Below are positions 8,369-16,292 of a stretch of 36,337 nt of DNA, piece after piece (within the stretch, counting starts at the first letter, position 1; the number at the start of each line of letters is the position of its first letter). The stretch comes from Polyangium sp. 6x1 (GTDB lineage: Bacteria > Myxococcota_A > Polyangia > Polyangiales > Polyangiaceae). Both the position numbers and the translations under genes were made by a program. The notes below the pieces were generated by a model. That model did not search any database. It was not told where the DNA came from and saw only the letters and a list, made by a program, of their open reading frames with translations. The stretch spans positions 1 through 36,337 of the forward strand of contig NZ_JARZHH010000092.1 of the NCBI RefSeq assembly GCF_029946515.1, read 5' to 3'.

Positions 8369-10038
8369 GCGAGGAGCAGAGGCCCAAGAAGGGCAAGAAG
8401 GCGCCTCGGCCGGGCGCCGCGAAGCCGAAGGACGAGAAGCTCGCGGCCGCGAAGGTGCCCGCGCCTCCGCGCGAGGTCGCGCCCGAGGTGCCCGCGGGGA
8501 CGAGCGCGGGGACGAAGCTCGGCGCGCTCCTCGGGCTCGTGGCGGCGATGGTGCTCGCGGTGCTCGTGAACGTGGTCGCGGCGCGGCACTACAAGCGATT
8601 CGATTTCACGAAAGGCGGGCTCTACACGTTGAGCCCGGCGACGGAGCAGACGCTCCACGCGCTCGGCGAGCCGATCCGCGTCGATGTCCTCTTGCCCTCG
8701 GGTGATCCGCTCGCGCTCTCGATCCGCCACCTGCTCGAGGCCTACCGCAGCGAGACGTCGCGCCTCGAAGTGCACTTCACCGATCCCGATCGCCACGCGG
8801 CCGAGTTCGTCGCGGTGCAACGCAAGTACGACGAGCGCGTCGTCGACGGTCGGGTGGTGACGGACGCGGCGATCATCGTCGCGCGGGGCGATCGCGTGCA
8901 GTTCATCACGCCGCGCGACCTCGTCGAGGTCGAGGACGAGAACGACGTGCGCGCGCGGCCTCGGCTGGAGCAGGCCCTCACCGCGGCGATCCGCGCGGTC
9001 GTGTCGACGGATCGGCCGAAGATCTGCTTCACGACGGGGCACGACGAGAAGTCGACCGAGACGGGCGGCAGCGGCCTCGCGCCGCTGCGCGAGCGGCTCG
9101 AGAAGAACGGCCACGAGGTCGTGACCGTCGACACCCGCGAGAAGGCCGACGACAAGGAGAAGGCGCGCGCGCCGTTCGCCGGGTGCCGCGTCGTCGTGGT
9201 CGCGGGGCCGGGGCAGCGTTTCTCCGAGGCCGAAACGAAGAAGCTCGAAGGGTTCGTCGAGCAGGGCGGGAACGTCCTCGTCGCGGCCTCGCCCGTGCCG
9301 GACGAGGGGGACCAGAAGTACCTCGATCTCGGCCTCGATCCGCTGCTCGATCGCTTTGGGATCGCGCTCTCGCGGGACTTCGTGTTCGAGACCGATCCGC
9401 GCCTGCGCGCGGTGCGCGGCTACGGCGAAACGTTCCTGCCGATCGCCAAGCCGCATCCCATCACCGAGGGGCTGATCCGCGCGGAGCAGTCGGGCCTCGG
9501 CGCGGTCATGACCGTGGCGAGCTCGCTCCAGAAGACGGGCAAGGGCGCCGCCGTGGTGTCGCCCTTGCTGGAGACGAGCGAGGACGCCTTCGGCATGATC
9601 GACTTCTTCACGTGGGCGAAAAACCCCTCGGATCCCGCGCCGAACGACGTGGATCACAAGGGCCCGCTCACGGTCGCGTTTGCCGCGGAGCAGCCCGCGC
9701 GTCCGGGCGCCGAGCGCGGCGCGCGGCTCGTGGCCATCGGATCCGCGAGCCCGATGATGGGCGAGAACTGGCAGAGCGACGAGCTGCGCGGCACGGCGAT
9801 CTTCGTCGAGAGCGCGATCGCATGGCTCGCCTCGGCGCCCGTGCCGCTCGACATCCCGAACAAGCCCACGTTCACCGCGGGGCTGCGCATGAGCGAGGAC
9901 TCGCTCGCCTCGATCTTCCGCTACGTCGTGGTGTTCATCCCGCTCGCGTCCGTGCTCACCGGGATCGCCGTGCACCTCCGGAGGCGCGCGACGGAGCGGC
10001 GAGGCACGCGCAAGGAGAAGGAGCGAGCGTCCGAATGA
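8365..10038 (+). CDS. GldG-like ABC transporter auxiliary protein
   Basis: A 557-residue protein: a Lys/Pro-rich cytoplasmic N-terminus (about 45 residues), a first membrane helix around 50-72, a large extracytoplasmic part and a second membrane helix close to the C-terminus (about 515-535), followed by an Arg/Lys-rich tail. The beginning of the outer domain (FDFTKGGLYTLSPATEQTL, about residues 78-96) is the hallmark of the GldG / 'ABC-type uncharacterized transport' family. The ATG at 8365 has a GGAGG site; GTG 8353 would add only four residues. It overlaps the permease stop and the DUF4340 start by 4 bases each. The protein is presumed to sit on the outer face and contact the ABC permease. 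Confidence 0.88.
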   Translation: MSEEQRPKKGKKAPRPGAAKPKDEKLAAAKVPAPPREVAPEVPAGTSAGTKLGALLGLVAAMVLAVLVNVVAARHYKRFDFTKGGLYTLSPATEQTLHALGEPIRVDVLLPSGDPLALSIRHLLEAYRSETSRLEVHFTDPDRHAAEFVAVQRKYDERVVDGRVVTDAAIIVARGDRVQFITPRDLVEVEDENDVRARPRLEQALTAAIRAVVSTDRPKICFTTGHDEKSTETGGSGLAPLRERLEKNGHEVVTVDTREKADDKEKARAPFAGCRVVVVAGPGQRFSEAETKKLEGFVEQGGNVLVAASPVPDEGDQKYLDLGLDPLLDRFGIALSRDFVFETDPRLRAVRGYGETFLPIAKPHPITEGLIRAEQSGLGAVMTVASSLQKTGKGAAVVSPLLETSEDAFGMIDFFTWAKNPSDPAPNDVDHKGPLTVAFAAEQPARPGAERGARLVAIGSASPMMGENWQSDELRGTAIFVESAIAWLASAPVPLDIPNKPTFTAGLRMSEDSLASIFRYVVVFIPLASVLTGIAVHLRRRATERRGTRKEKERASE

Positions 10039-12302
10039 GCTTCGCGACGATCGCGAAGAAGCACGCGACCACGCTCGTCCTCTGCGCCCTGGCGATCGGC
10101 GCGGGCGCTTATGTGTTCGTCGTGGATCGCGGCTCGGTCACCACGGAGGAGGCCGCGCAACGAAAGAAAAATGTGGTCCTCGCGTGGAGGCCCGACGAGA
10201 TCACCGAGGTCGTGGTCGAGCAAGGCGCGTCGTCCGCGAAGCTCACGCGCACGCCGCCCGACGCGCTCGGCCAGCGCTTCTGGGAGGTCACGATCGGGGG
10301 AGAACGTTTTCCCGCGGAGGCGCAGGTCGTCGATCAGCTCCTCGGCACGCTGGAGTTCGCCACGCACGAGCGGGTGCTCGCGCCGGACAGCGTGGATCGC
10401 GCGGCGAGTGGCCTCGACGCGCCGCGCGCGCGCGTTGTCGTGACCGCGCCGGGGCGCTCCACCTCCCTCGCGATCGGAGGCCCGGCGCCGACCCCGGCAG
10501 GCGCCGCGATCGTCGAGGTCCACGAGGGCGATCGCGCCTCGTTCCAGGTGATCACGAAGGAGCTCGTCACGGCCCTCGCGATCGATCCGAGCTCGCTCCG
10601 ATCACGCGATCTCCTCCCGTACCCCCCATCCGAGATCACGCGCTTCGGAATCGAAGGCCCGAGCGGCATGTACGCGCTCGCGCGCCCCACGGACGGCAGC
10701 GACGGGTTGCGGTTCGACGTCCCCGCGAAGGAAGCAGGTCACCGCGCCTCCCGCGCCGCCACGGACGAGCTCGAAAGCACGCTGTCCCGCATGCGGGCCG
10801 AGGCCTTCCTCTCGGACGAAGCCGCGCGCCGCGCATCCACGCCCACGGTGACGCTCACGCTGACCCCCAAGGACACCACGAAGCCCAAGGGGATCCTCGT
10901 CCTCGGCGGAGCCTGCCCCGACAAGCCCGACCTCGTCGTCGCGCTGCAGACGGCCCCCACGCGCGCCGCGGGCTGCGTGCCTACGAGCATCCTCGACGCG
11001 CTCGAAAAACCCGAAAGCACCTTCGTGGATCGCAACGCGTTCTTCGCGACGATCGACGAGATCCACGAGGTCACGCTCACCGCCGGCGATCGCCGCATCG
11101 AGCTCGCGCGCAAGGGCACGGGCTTTCACGAGCGCGCCCCCGAGGATCGCGACATCGAGGGCGACACCGGCCGCCTCTTCCTCGAATCGCTCCTCGCCCT
11201 CCGCGCGAAGGACTTTCATGCGCTGGACGATCGCGCCTCGCTCGGCCTCGATCCGCCGCAGGGCAAGGTCCGTATCGTCTCGGTCCTGCCCTCGCGAAAT
11301 CCCGACGGCGGCGACGACGATCGGATCGAAGAGCTCCACGTCGGCAAGCTCCAGGGCGACATCGTCCCCGTCCTGCGCGTCTCCGACAGCGCCATCCTCG
11401 CGATCCCCGCCGATCGAGCGCGCGCGCTCTTCCCGAGCACGATCACCCTGCGCAGCCCCACCGTGATCGACGCCCCGCAGACGAGCCTGCGCGCTCTGCG
11501 CATCACCGAGGGCGACCGCGTGCAGCACCTCGAGCGCACCGCCGAGGGAGGCTTCGCGCTGAAGGAGCCACGCGGCAAGAACCTCGCGGCCGATCTCGGC
11601 TTCGGTACCGAGCTCGCCACCTCGCTGCTCCCCTTGCGCGTCGAGCGCTTCGTCGCCGAGCGTGATGACGGGTCCTTTGGCCTCGCGAAGCCGCGCCTCG
11701 TGATCGAACTCGATCTCGGCGCAGGCAGCGACGCGGGCGCGCGCACCGTGCGCCTGCTCATCGGCGCGCCCACGACGGGCGGCTCGTTCGCGCGCATCGA
11801 CGGCGACGACGCCGTGTTCGTGATCGACGCGAAGATCGAGACCGCGGCCGGAAAATGGCTGCTCGACCGATCGATCTTCACGCTCGACGTGGCCGAGATC
11901 CAGAAGGTCACCCTCACCTCTTCGGATCGACGAAAGCCTCCGCTCGTGCTCGATCGCGTGGGGGACGCGCTGCGCATCCAGGGCGACGAGACGGCGACCG
12001 CGAAGGCCGCCGCGATCCGCGACGCCCTCGCCGATCTCGTCCCCGAAGGCGCCGTCAGCGTCGGACCGCCGCGCAAAGAAGAGGGCCTCGCCCCGCCCGC
12101 CGTCGTGATCACCATCGAGCGCCGTGGCCTCGATCCCGACGCGCCGCCCGCCATCGATCCTCAGCGCACCCTGCGGATCTCCCTCGGCGCCGGCGACGCG
12201 TTCCGCGGGACGAACATCACCTACGCACGCCGTGACGGGGTCGACGCGACCTACGCCATTGCGCAAGCGAAGACGCGCGTTCTCCTCGACGCCGCCCGCT
12301 AG
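10035..12302 (+). CDS. DUF4340 repeat protein of the Gld-like ABC operon
   Basis: A 755-residue protein with one N-terminal membrane helix (about residues 15-32) and a long extracytoplasmic part. The first 250 residues follow the DUF4340 pattern (a strand pair binding R-x-D-E-I-T-E-V-x-V, then an alpha/beta segment with FPAEAQVVDQLLGTLEF), and similar segments recur (DEIHEVTLTAGDRRIEL, VAEIQKVTLTSSDRRKPPL), so the protein appears to be built of several related beta-rich domains. DUF4340 proteins are commonly found with GldG-like genes; function is not established. It is the last gene of the operon, with its start overlapping the previous stop (ATGA). No gene follows for 212 bases; that space holds two hairpins. 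Confidence 0.85.
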   Translation: MSFATIAKKHATTLVLCALAIGAGAYVFVVDRGSVTTEEAAQRKKNVVLAWRPDEITEVVVEQGASSAKLTRTPPDALGQRFWEVTIGGERFPAEAQVVDQLLGTLEFATHERVLAPDSVDRAASGLDAPRARVVVTAPGRSTSLAIGGPAPTPAGAAIVEVHEGDRASFQVITKELVTALAIDPSSLRSRDLLPYPPSEITRFGIEGPSGMYALARPTDGSDGLRFDVPAKEAGHRASRAATDELESTLSRMRAEAFLSDEAARRASTPTVTLTLTPKDTTKPKGILVLGGACPDKPDLVVALQTAPTRAAGCVPTSILDALEKPESTFVDRNAFFATIDEIHEVTLTAGDRRIELARKGTGFHERAPEDRDIEGDTGRLFLESLLALRAKDFHALDDRASLGLDPPQGKVRIVSVLPSRNPDGGDDDRIEELHVGKLQGDIVPVLRVSDSAILAIPADRARALFPSTITLRSPTVIDAPQTSLRALRITEGDRVQHLERTAEGGFALKEPRGKNLAADLGFGTELATSLLPLRVERFVAERDDGSFGLAKPRLVIELDLGAGSDAGARTVRLLIGAPTTGGSFARIDGDDAVFVIDAKIETAAGKWLLDRSIFTLDVAEIQKVTLTSSDRRKPPLVLDRVGDALRIQGDETATAKAAAIRDALADLVPEGAVSVGPPRKEEGLAPPAVVITIERRGLDPDAPPAIDPQRTLRISLGAGDAFRGTNITYARRDGVDATYAIAQAKTRVLLDAAR

Positions 12303-12326
12303 GGACTTTCGCCGCACCGCGATCTT

Positions 12327-12349
12327 CCGAAGAAGACGGAAATCTTCGG
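12327..12349 (+). terminator. Hairpin after the DUF4340 gene
   Basis: Arms CCGAAGA and TCTTCGG enclose a 9-base loop; outer bases (GCAC / GTGC) could extend it with a small internal loop. It begins 24 bases after the stop of the ABC operon. There is no T-run, so a terminator role is plausible but not certain. Confidence 0.35.
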
Positions 12350-12425
12350 AGGTGCGTCGCAGCCGATGGAGATAGTCCGGAGCACTGTTCGGACGCCTCC
12401 CCTCGCTGCGCCACGCGAGAAAACG

Positions 12426-12446
12426 CGGGCTCCTCGCGCGAGCCCG
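12426..12446 (+). other. 7-bp hairpin upstream of subtilisin-like gene
   Basis: Arms CGGGCTC and GAGCCCG enclose a 7-base loop. It lies upstream of the candidate promoter of the following gene, so it could be an operator or the true end of the preceding transcript. Confidence 0.3.
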
Positions 12447-12474
12447 GATCCCCGCGAACAAGAAAGCGCAAGGG

Positions 12475-12504
12475 TGGACCCCTGCGAAGAAATGAAGGTA
12501 GACT
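12475..12504 (+). promoter_or_regulatory. Candidate sigma70-type promoter
   Basis: TGGACC (-35-like, 4 of 6 consensus) and TAGACT (-10-like, 4 of 6) are separated by 18 bases. The predicted transcript start would be only a few bases before the ATG at 12515, giving an almost leaderless message; no ribosome site is present at the normal distance, which is consistent. The prediction is weak. Confidence 0.3.
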
Positions 12505-12514
12505 CCGTCAGCCC

Positions 12515-13393
12515 ATGTCCACCGACCCGCGATCCAACCTGGCCGGCCTCGCCGCGATTCAGGCTGAAACCCTCGGAAGCCCCGACGTCTGCGTCGCCGT
12601 CCTCGATGGCCCGGTCGATCTCTCGCACCCGGCTTTCCGCGGCGCGAACGTCACGGCGCTCGAGATGCCGGTGTCCAGCGACGAGGCGGCCGACCGCACA
12701 CACGGCACCCACGTCACGAGCCTCGTGTTCGGTCAGCCTGGCGGCCCCGCGCCGGGGATCGCTCCGAAGGCGAAGGGCATCGTCGTGCCCGTGCACAACT
12801 TCCGCCCCGAGACCAGCGCGCCCGCCGGCAACCCGCCCGATCTCGCGAAGGGCATCCGCGATGCGGTCGCCGCCGGCGCCCACGTCATCACCATGCACGG
12901 CGGCGGACTCTCGCCCGACGCAGGCATGCTCGACGCGCTCGCGAAGGCGCTCGCCCGCGCCGCCGAGCGCAACGTGCTCGTCGTCGTCGCGGCAGAGGGC
13001 GACGGCAACGAGCACTTCCACGTGCCCGCGGCCGCCTCCACGGTGCTCGCCGTCGCGGCCGAGGACGCCGAGGGCAAGCTGCTCGACTTCGGCATGTGGG
13101 GCCCGACCTACCGCGACAGCGGCATCGTCGCGCCGGGCGAAGGCCTCATTGGCGCGGCTCCCGGCGGAGGAACCGTCGCACAGAGCGGCGCGACCTTCGC
13201 CGCCGCGATGGTCGCGGGCATCGCCGCGCTCCTCCTCAGCGTGCAGATCGCCCGCGGAAAACAGGCCGATCCTCGCACGGTCCGCGCCGCGCTCCTCCAG
13301 AGCGCCACGCCCCTCTCGATCACGCAGAGCGAGCGCGGCAAGGGCGTCCTCCGCGGCCGCCTCGACGTCGCCGCCGCCTTCAAGCTCATTTGA
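12515..13393 (+). CDS. PatA/PatG-type subtilisin-fold protein with degenerate active site
   Basis: A 292-residue protein that runs the full length of the peptidase S8 fold and specifically resembles the protease domain of cyanobactin-type maturation proteins (PatA/PatG): VAVLDGPVDLSHP with catalytic Asp31, HGTHV with catalytic His63, GIAPKAKGI, and a LHVPAA-like FHVPAA segment. At the nucleophile block the family reads S-G-T-S-F-A-T-P; here it is SGATFAAA, placing Thr227 at the catalytic Ser. The oxyanion-hole block, normally AAAGNDG, reads AAEGDG, placing Gly162 at the Asn. There is no signal peptide or propeptide, and no YcaO or precursor-peptide gene nearby. Seen: Asp and His kept, Ser and Asn lost. 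Inferred: a pseudoprotease (binding or scaffold role) or a very unusual Thr-dependent enzyme. It lies alone between the ABC operon and pyrC. Confidence 0.82.
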   Translation: MSTDPRSNLAGLAAIQAETLGSPDVCVAVLDGPVDLSHPAFRGANVTALEMPVSSDEAADRTHGTHVTSLVFGQPGGPAPGIAPKAKGIVVPVHNFRPETSAPAGNPPDLAKGIRDAVAAGAHVITMHGGGLSPDAGMLDALAKALARAAERNVLVVVAAEGDGNEHFHVPAAASTVLAVAAEDAEGKLLDFGMWGPTYRDSGIVAPGEGLIGAAPGGGTVAQSGATFAAAMVAGIAALLLSVQIARGKQADPRTVRAALLQSATPLSITQSERGKGVLRGRLDVAAAFKLI

Positions 13394-13564
13394 CCTCAAA
13401 ACAATCGGCACGCCGACGAGGTTCGTCCCTCGCCGCGCTTTCCGATTTTCTGGCCGGACGAGCCGGCGCCGCCTTTCCCCGGGAGCGACGCGATCGCGCA
13501 AGCCCCGTGGGCAAGCTCGCCGCTTTGCGAGCCCCCTCCGCGCAAAAATGCTAGAGGGCGGGCG

Positions 13565-14896
13565 ATGCTCGGTCCCCAGAGAAAGGACGTGCTCGTCATC
13601 GCCTCCGTGCGCGCGGTCGATCCAGCCGCGAAGCTCGACGCGATCGTGGACGTCGTCGTCGAGGGCGGAACCATCACGCGCATCGGCGCGGGCGCCGCGA
13701 CGGAGGAGATCCTCGCCTCCGAGCGAACGCGCGTGCTCCGCGGCGAAGGGCTCCTGCTCGTCCCGGCCTTCGTGGATCTCCACGCCCACCTGCGCGAGCC
13801 GGGCCAGGAGTACAAGGAAGACATCGCGTCGGGCCTCGCCGCCGCGGCCGCGGGCGGCTTCGCGCACGTCTGCGCCATGCCGAACACGCGCCCCGTCAAC
13901 GACACGCGCAGCATCACGGAGGCGATGATCGCGAAGGCGCGATCGATCGAGGGCCCCGCGCTGCACCCGATCGGCGCGATCACCCTCGGCCAGAAGGGCG
14001 CCGAGCTCGTCGAGATGGCCGACCTCAAGGACGCCGGCGCCGTCGCCGTCTCCGACGACGGCCGCTGCGTCACGTCGAGCGCCGTCATGCGCCGCGCCCT
14101 CGAATACGCCGCGAACTTCGACCTCCCCGTCATCCAGCACGCCGAGGATCACGCCCTCACCGAGGGCTCGCTCATGCACGAGGGCGCCATCTCCACGCGG
14201 CTCGGCCTGCGCGGCTGGCCCCGCGTCGCCGAGGACATCATCGTCGCCCGGGACGTGCTGCTCGCCGAGGTGACGGGCGCCAAGTACCACGTCGCCCACG
14301 TCTCCTCCCGCGGCGCCGTGCGCATCCTCCGCGAGGCCAAGGCCCGCGGCATCCGCGTCACGGCCGAGGTCACGCCGCATCACCTCACGCTCACGGACGC
14401 CTCGGTGATCGGCTACGACACCGCGTGCAAGGTGAACCCGCCGCTGCGCGAGCCCGAGGACGTCGCCGCGCTCTGCGAGGCCCTCGCGGACGGCACGATC
14501 GACTGCGTGGCCACCGACCACGCGCCGCACTCCTCGCTGGAGAAGGACTGCGAGTTCGCCGAGGCCTCGCCCGGCATGATCGGCCTCGAGCTCGTGGTGC
14601 CGCTGCTGCTCGCCCGCGTGCGCGAGGGTGCGCTCCCGCTCGCGCGCTTGATCGACGCGCTCACCGCCGCGCCGGCCCGCATCGTGGGCCTCGCGGCGCC
14701 GACGCTGCGCGAGGGCGCGCTCGCCGAGCTTTGCCTCGTGAACCCCGACAAGCGCTGGAGCGTGGATCCGGCGCGCCTGCGGTCGAAGAGCAAGAACACT
14801 CCATTCCTCGGCAAGTCCGTCACGGGCTCGGTCGAGCTCACCATGGCTGCGGGCCGCATCGTGCACGATGTGCTGGCCCAGGGAGACGCACGATGA
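13565..14896 (+). CDS. pyrC: Dihydroorotase, class I
   Basis: A 443-residue amidohydrolase that closes N-carbamoyl-aspartate to dihydroorotate, the third step of pyrimidine synthesis. The zinc ligands are present: DLHAHLREPG with His73 and His75, the VSDDG block, HAEDH, the HVSS His, and the ATDHAPHS Asp. It therefore looks catalytically competent, unlike the inactive PyrC-like partners of some ATCases. The layout and length fit class I. A purine-rich AGAGGGCGGG precedes the ATG. Its stop overlaps the carA start by 4 bases (ATGA), so the two pyrimidine enzymes are translationally coupled. About 170 bases before it (13394-13564) show no gene. Confidence 0.95.
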   Translation: MLGPQRKDVLVIASVRAVDPAAKLDAIVDVVVEGGTITRIGAGAATEEILASERTRVLRGEGLLLVPAFVDLHAHLREPGQEYKEDIASGLAAAAAGGFAHVCAMPNTRPVNDTRSITEAMIAKARSIEGPALHPIGAITLGQKGAELVEMADLKDAGAVAVSDDGRCVTSSAVMRRALEYAANFDLPVIQHAEDHALTEGSLMHEGAISTRLGLRGWPRVAEDIIVARDVLLAEVTGAKYHVAHVSSRGAVRILREAKARGIRVTAEVTPHHLTLTDASVIGYDTACKVNPPLREPEDVAALCEALADGTIDCVATDHAPHSSLEKDCEFAEASPGMIGLELVVPLLLARVREGALPLARLIDALTAAPARIVGLAAPTLREGALAELCLVNPDKRWSVDPARLRSKSKNTPFLGKSVTGSVELTMAAGRIVHDVLAQGDAR

Positions 14897-16020
14897 GCGG
14901 CGAGCGCGCATATCTCTGCCTCGCGGACGGCACCACGTTCGAGGGCGTCGCCTGGGGCGCGCCTGGCATCGCCACGGGCGAGGTCGTCTTCACGACGGGC
15001 ATGACCGGCTACCAGGAGGTCCTCACGGATCCCTCGTATTGCGGGCAGATCGTCACGATGACGGCCCCGCAGATCGGCAACACGGGCATCAACCGCGAGG
15101 ACGACGAGAGCACGACGGGCGCGCCGCACGTCGCGGGCTTCCTCGTGCGTGACCTCTCCCCCGTCGCCGCGAACTTCCGCGCGAACGAGACGCTCGACGC
15201 CTACCTCGCGCGGCACGGCATCGTGGCCCTCGCGGGCATCGACACGCGCCTGCTCACGCGCACGCTCCGCGATCGCGGATCGCAAAACGGCGCGATCGGC
15301 AAGGCCTCGCCCGAAGAGCTCATCCGCCGCGCCCGCGAGGCGCCCTCGATGGAAGGCCTCGACCTCGCCCAGCGCGTCACGCCCAAGGAGCCCTACGTCT
15401 GGACCGAGGGCTCGGGCGCGTTCGGCAGCAAGATCCCCGGCGCGCAGGCCACGAACAAGCACGTCGTCTGCGTCGACCTCGGCATCAAGCGCAACATCCT
15501 GCGCTCGCTCGTCGACGTCGGATGCCGCGTCACCGTCGTGCCCGCGAAGACGAGCGCCGCCGAGATCCTCGACCTCGCGCCCGACGGCGTCTTCATCTCG
15601 AATGGCCCCGGCGATCCCGCGGCCGTCTCCTACGCAATCGACACCGTGCGTGATCTCGTCGGGAAAAAGCCGCTCTTCGGGATCTGCCTCGGCCACCAGA
15701 TCCTCGCGCTCGCGATGGGCGGCCGCACGTACAAGCTCAAGTTCGGCCACCGCGGCATCAACCAGCCGGTGAAGGACCTCGACACCGGCCGCATCGAGAT
15801 CACCACGCAGAACCACGGCTTCGCGGTGGATCTCGCCTCCCTCGAGGGCAAGGCGCGCACGACGCACGTGCACCTCAACGACGGCACGAGCGAGGGCCTG
15901 GATCTGCCTGGCCTCTCGGCCTTCTCGGTCCAGTACCATCCCGAGGCCGCCGCCGGCCCGCACGACGCGCTCTACCTCTTCCAGCGCTTCGTCGGCCGCA
16001 TGGAGGAAGCCCCCCGCTGA
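14893..16020 (+). CDS. carA: Carbamoyl-phosphate synthase small subunit
   Basis: A 375-residue glutaminase subunit that releases ammonia from glutamine for CarB, feeding pyrimidine and arginine synthesis. The N-terminal CPSase small-chain domain shows TTGMTGYQEVLTDPSY (about residues 34-49); the C-terminal class I glutamine amidotransferase has the nucleophile Cys265 in GICLGHQ and the His/Glu pair in YHPEA. Length and order are normal. It overlaps the end of pyrC by 4 bases. The large subunit gene carB is not next to it: after carA there are about 270 bases without a gene, then rimO, so carB must lie elsewhere. Confidence 0.96.
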   Translation: MSGERAYLCLADGTTFEGVAWGAPGIATGEVVFTTGMTGYQEVLTDPSYCGQIVTMTAPQIGNTGINREDDESTTGAPHVAGFLVRDLSPVAANFRANETLDAYLARHGIVALAGIDTRLLTRTLRDRGSQNGAIGKASPEELIRRAREAPSMEGLDLAQRVTPKEPYVWTEGSGAFGSKIPGAQATNKHVVCVDLGIKRNILRSLVDVGCRVTVVPAKTSAAEILDLAPDGVFISNGPGDPAAVSYAIDTVRDLVGKKPLFGICLGHQILALAMGGRTYKLKFGHRGINQPVKDLDTGRIEITTQNHGFAVDLASLEGKARTTHVHLNDGTSEGLDLPGLSAFSVQYHPEAAAGPHDALYLFQRFVGRMEEAPR

Positions 16021-16092
16021 CCCGACCTCCCCCATCCCCAATCCCGCGCCGAGAAGCGCCGCGAGCGCCTCGAAGCTAGGGAGGGCGACGCA

Positions 16093-16111
16093 GGAATACA
16101 GGCCGTATTCC
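16093..16111 (+). terminator. 7-bp hairpin after carA
   Basis: Arms GGAATAC and GTATTCC enclose a 5-base loop, about 70 bases after the carA stop. This AT-containing palindrome stands out in a GC-rich setting. It could be a weak terminator or an operator; no T-run follows. Confidence 0.35.
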
Positions 16112-16160
16112 GAGGAGCCCGACCGACGATTCGAGGCGCGCAGCAAGCTTCTCAGAGCCT

Positions 16161-16250
16161 GCAGAGAGCGTCGGGCTGGCGGAGTGGGAGGAGGGAGGGA
16201 CGGACACCCCGGGCCCGCCGGAAAAACCGCGGGCCCCCGACGCTCTCTGC
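16161..16250. repeat. 15-bp inverted repeat flanking a 60-bp G-rich core
   Basis: GCAGAGAGCGTCGGG (16161-16175) and its exact reverse complement (16236-16250) flank 60 bases. Allowing one bulged base, the pairing extends outward by AGCC/GGCT. The core has several short G runs on the + strand (GGGAGGAGGGAGGGA) and a CGGGCCCG palindrome. It lies just upstream of rimO and could be a structured leader RNA, a terminator, or the footprint of a small mobile element. Confidence 0.55.
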
Positions 16251-16292
16251 GGCTCTGCCGTGTCAAGCTCCGACCGTTCAGGATTGTTCCCC

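Noticed and set aside
12515-13393. RiPP (cyanobactin/TOMM) biosynthesis cluster around the PatG-like protein
   Set aside because: No YcaO cyclodehydratase, precursor peptide or transporter of that type is in the neighbourhood; flanking genes are the Gld-like operon and pyrC.
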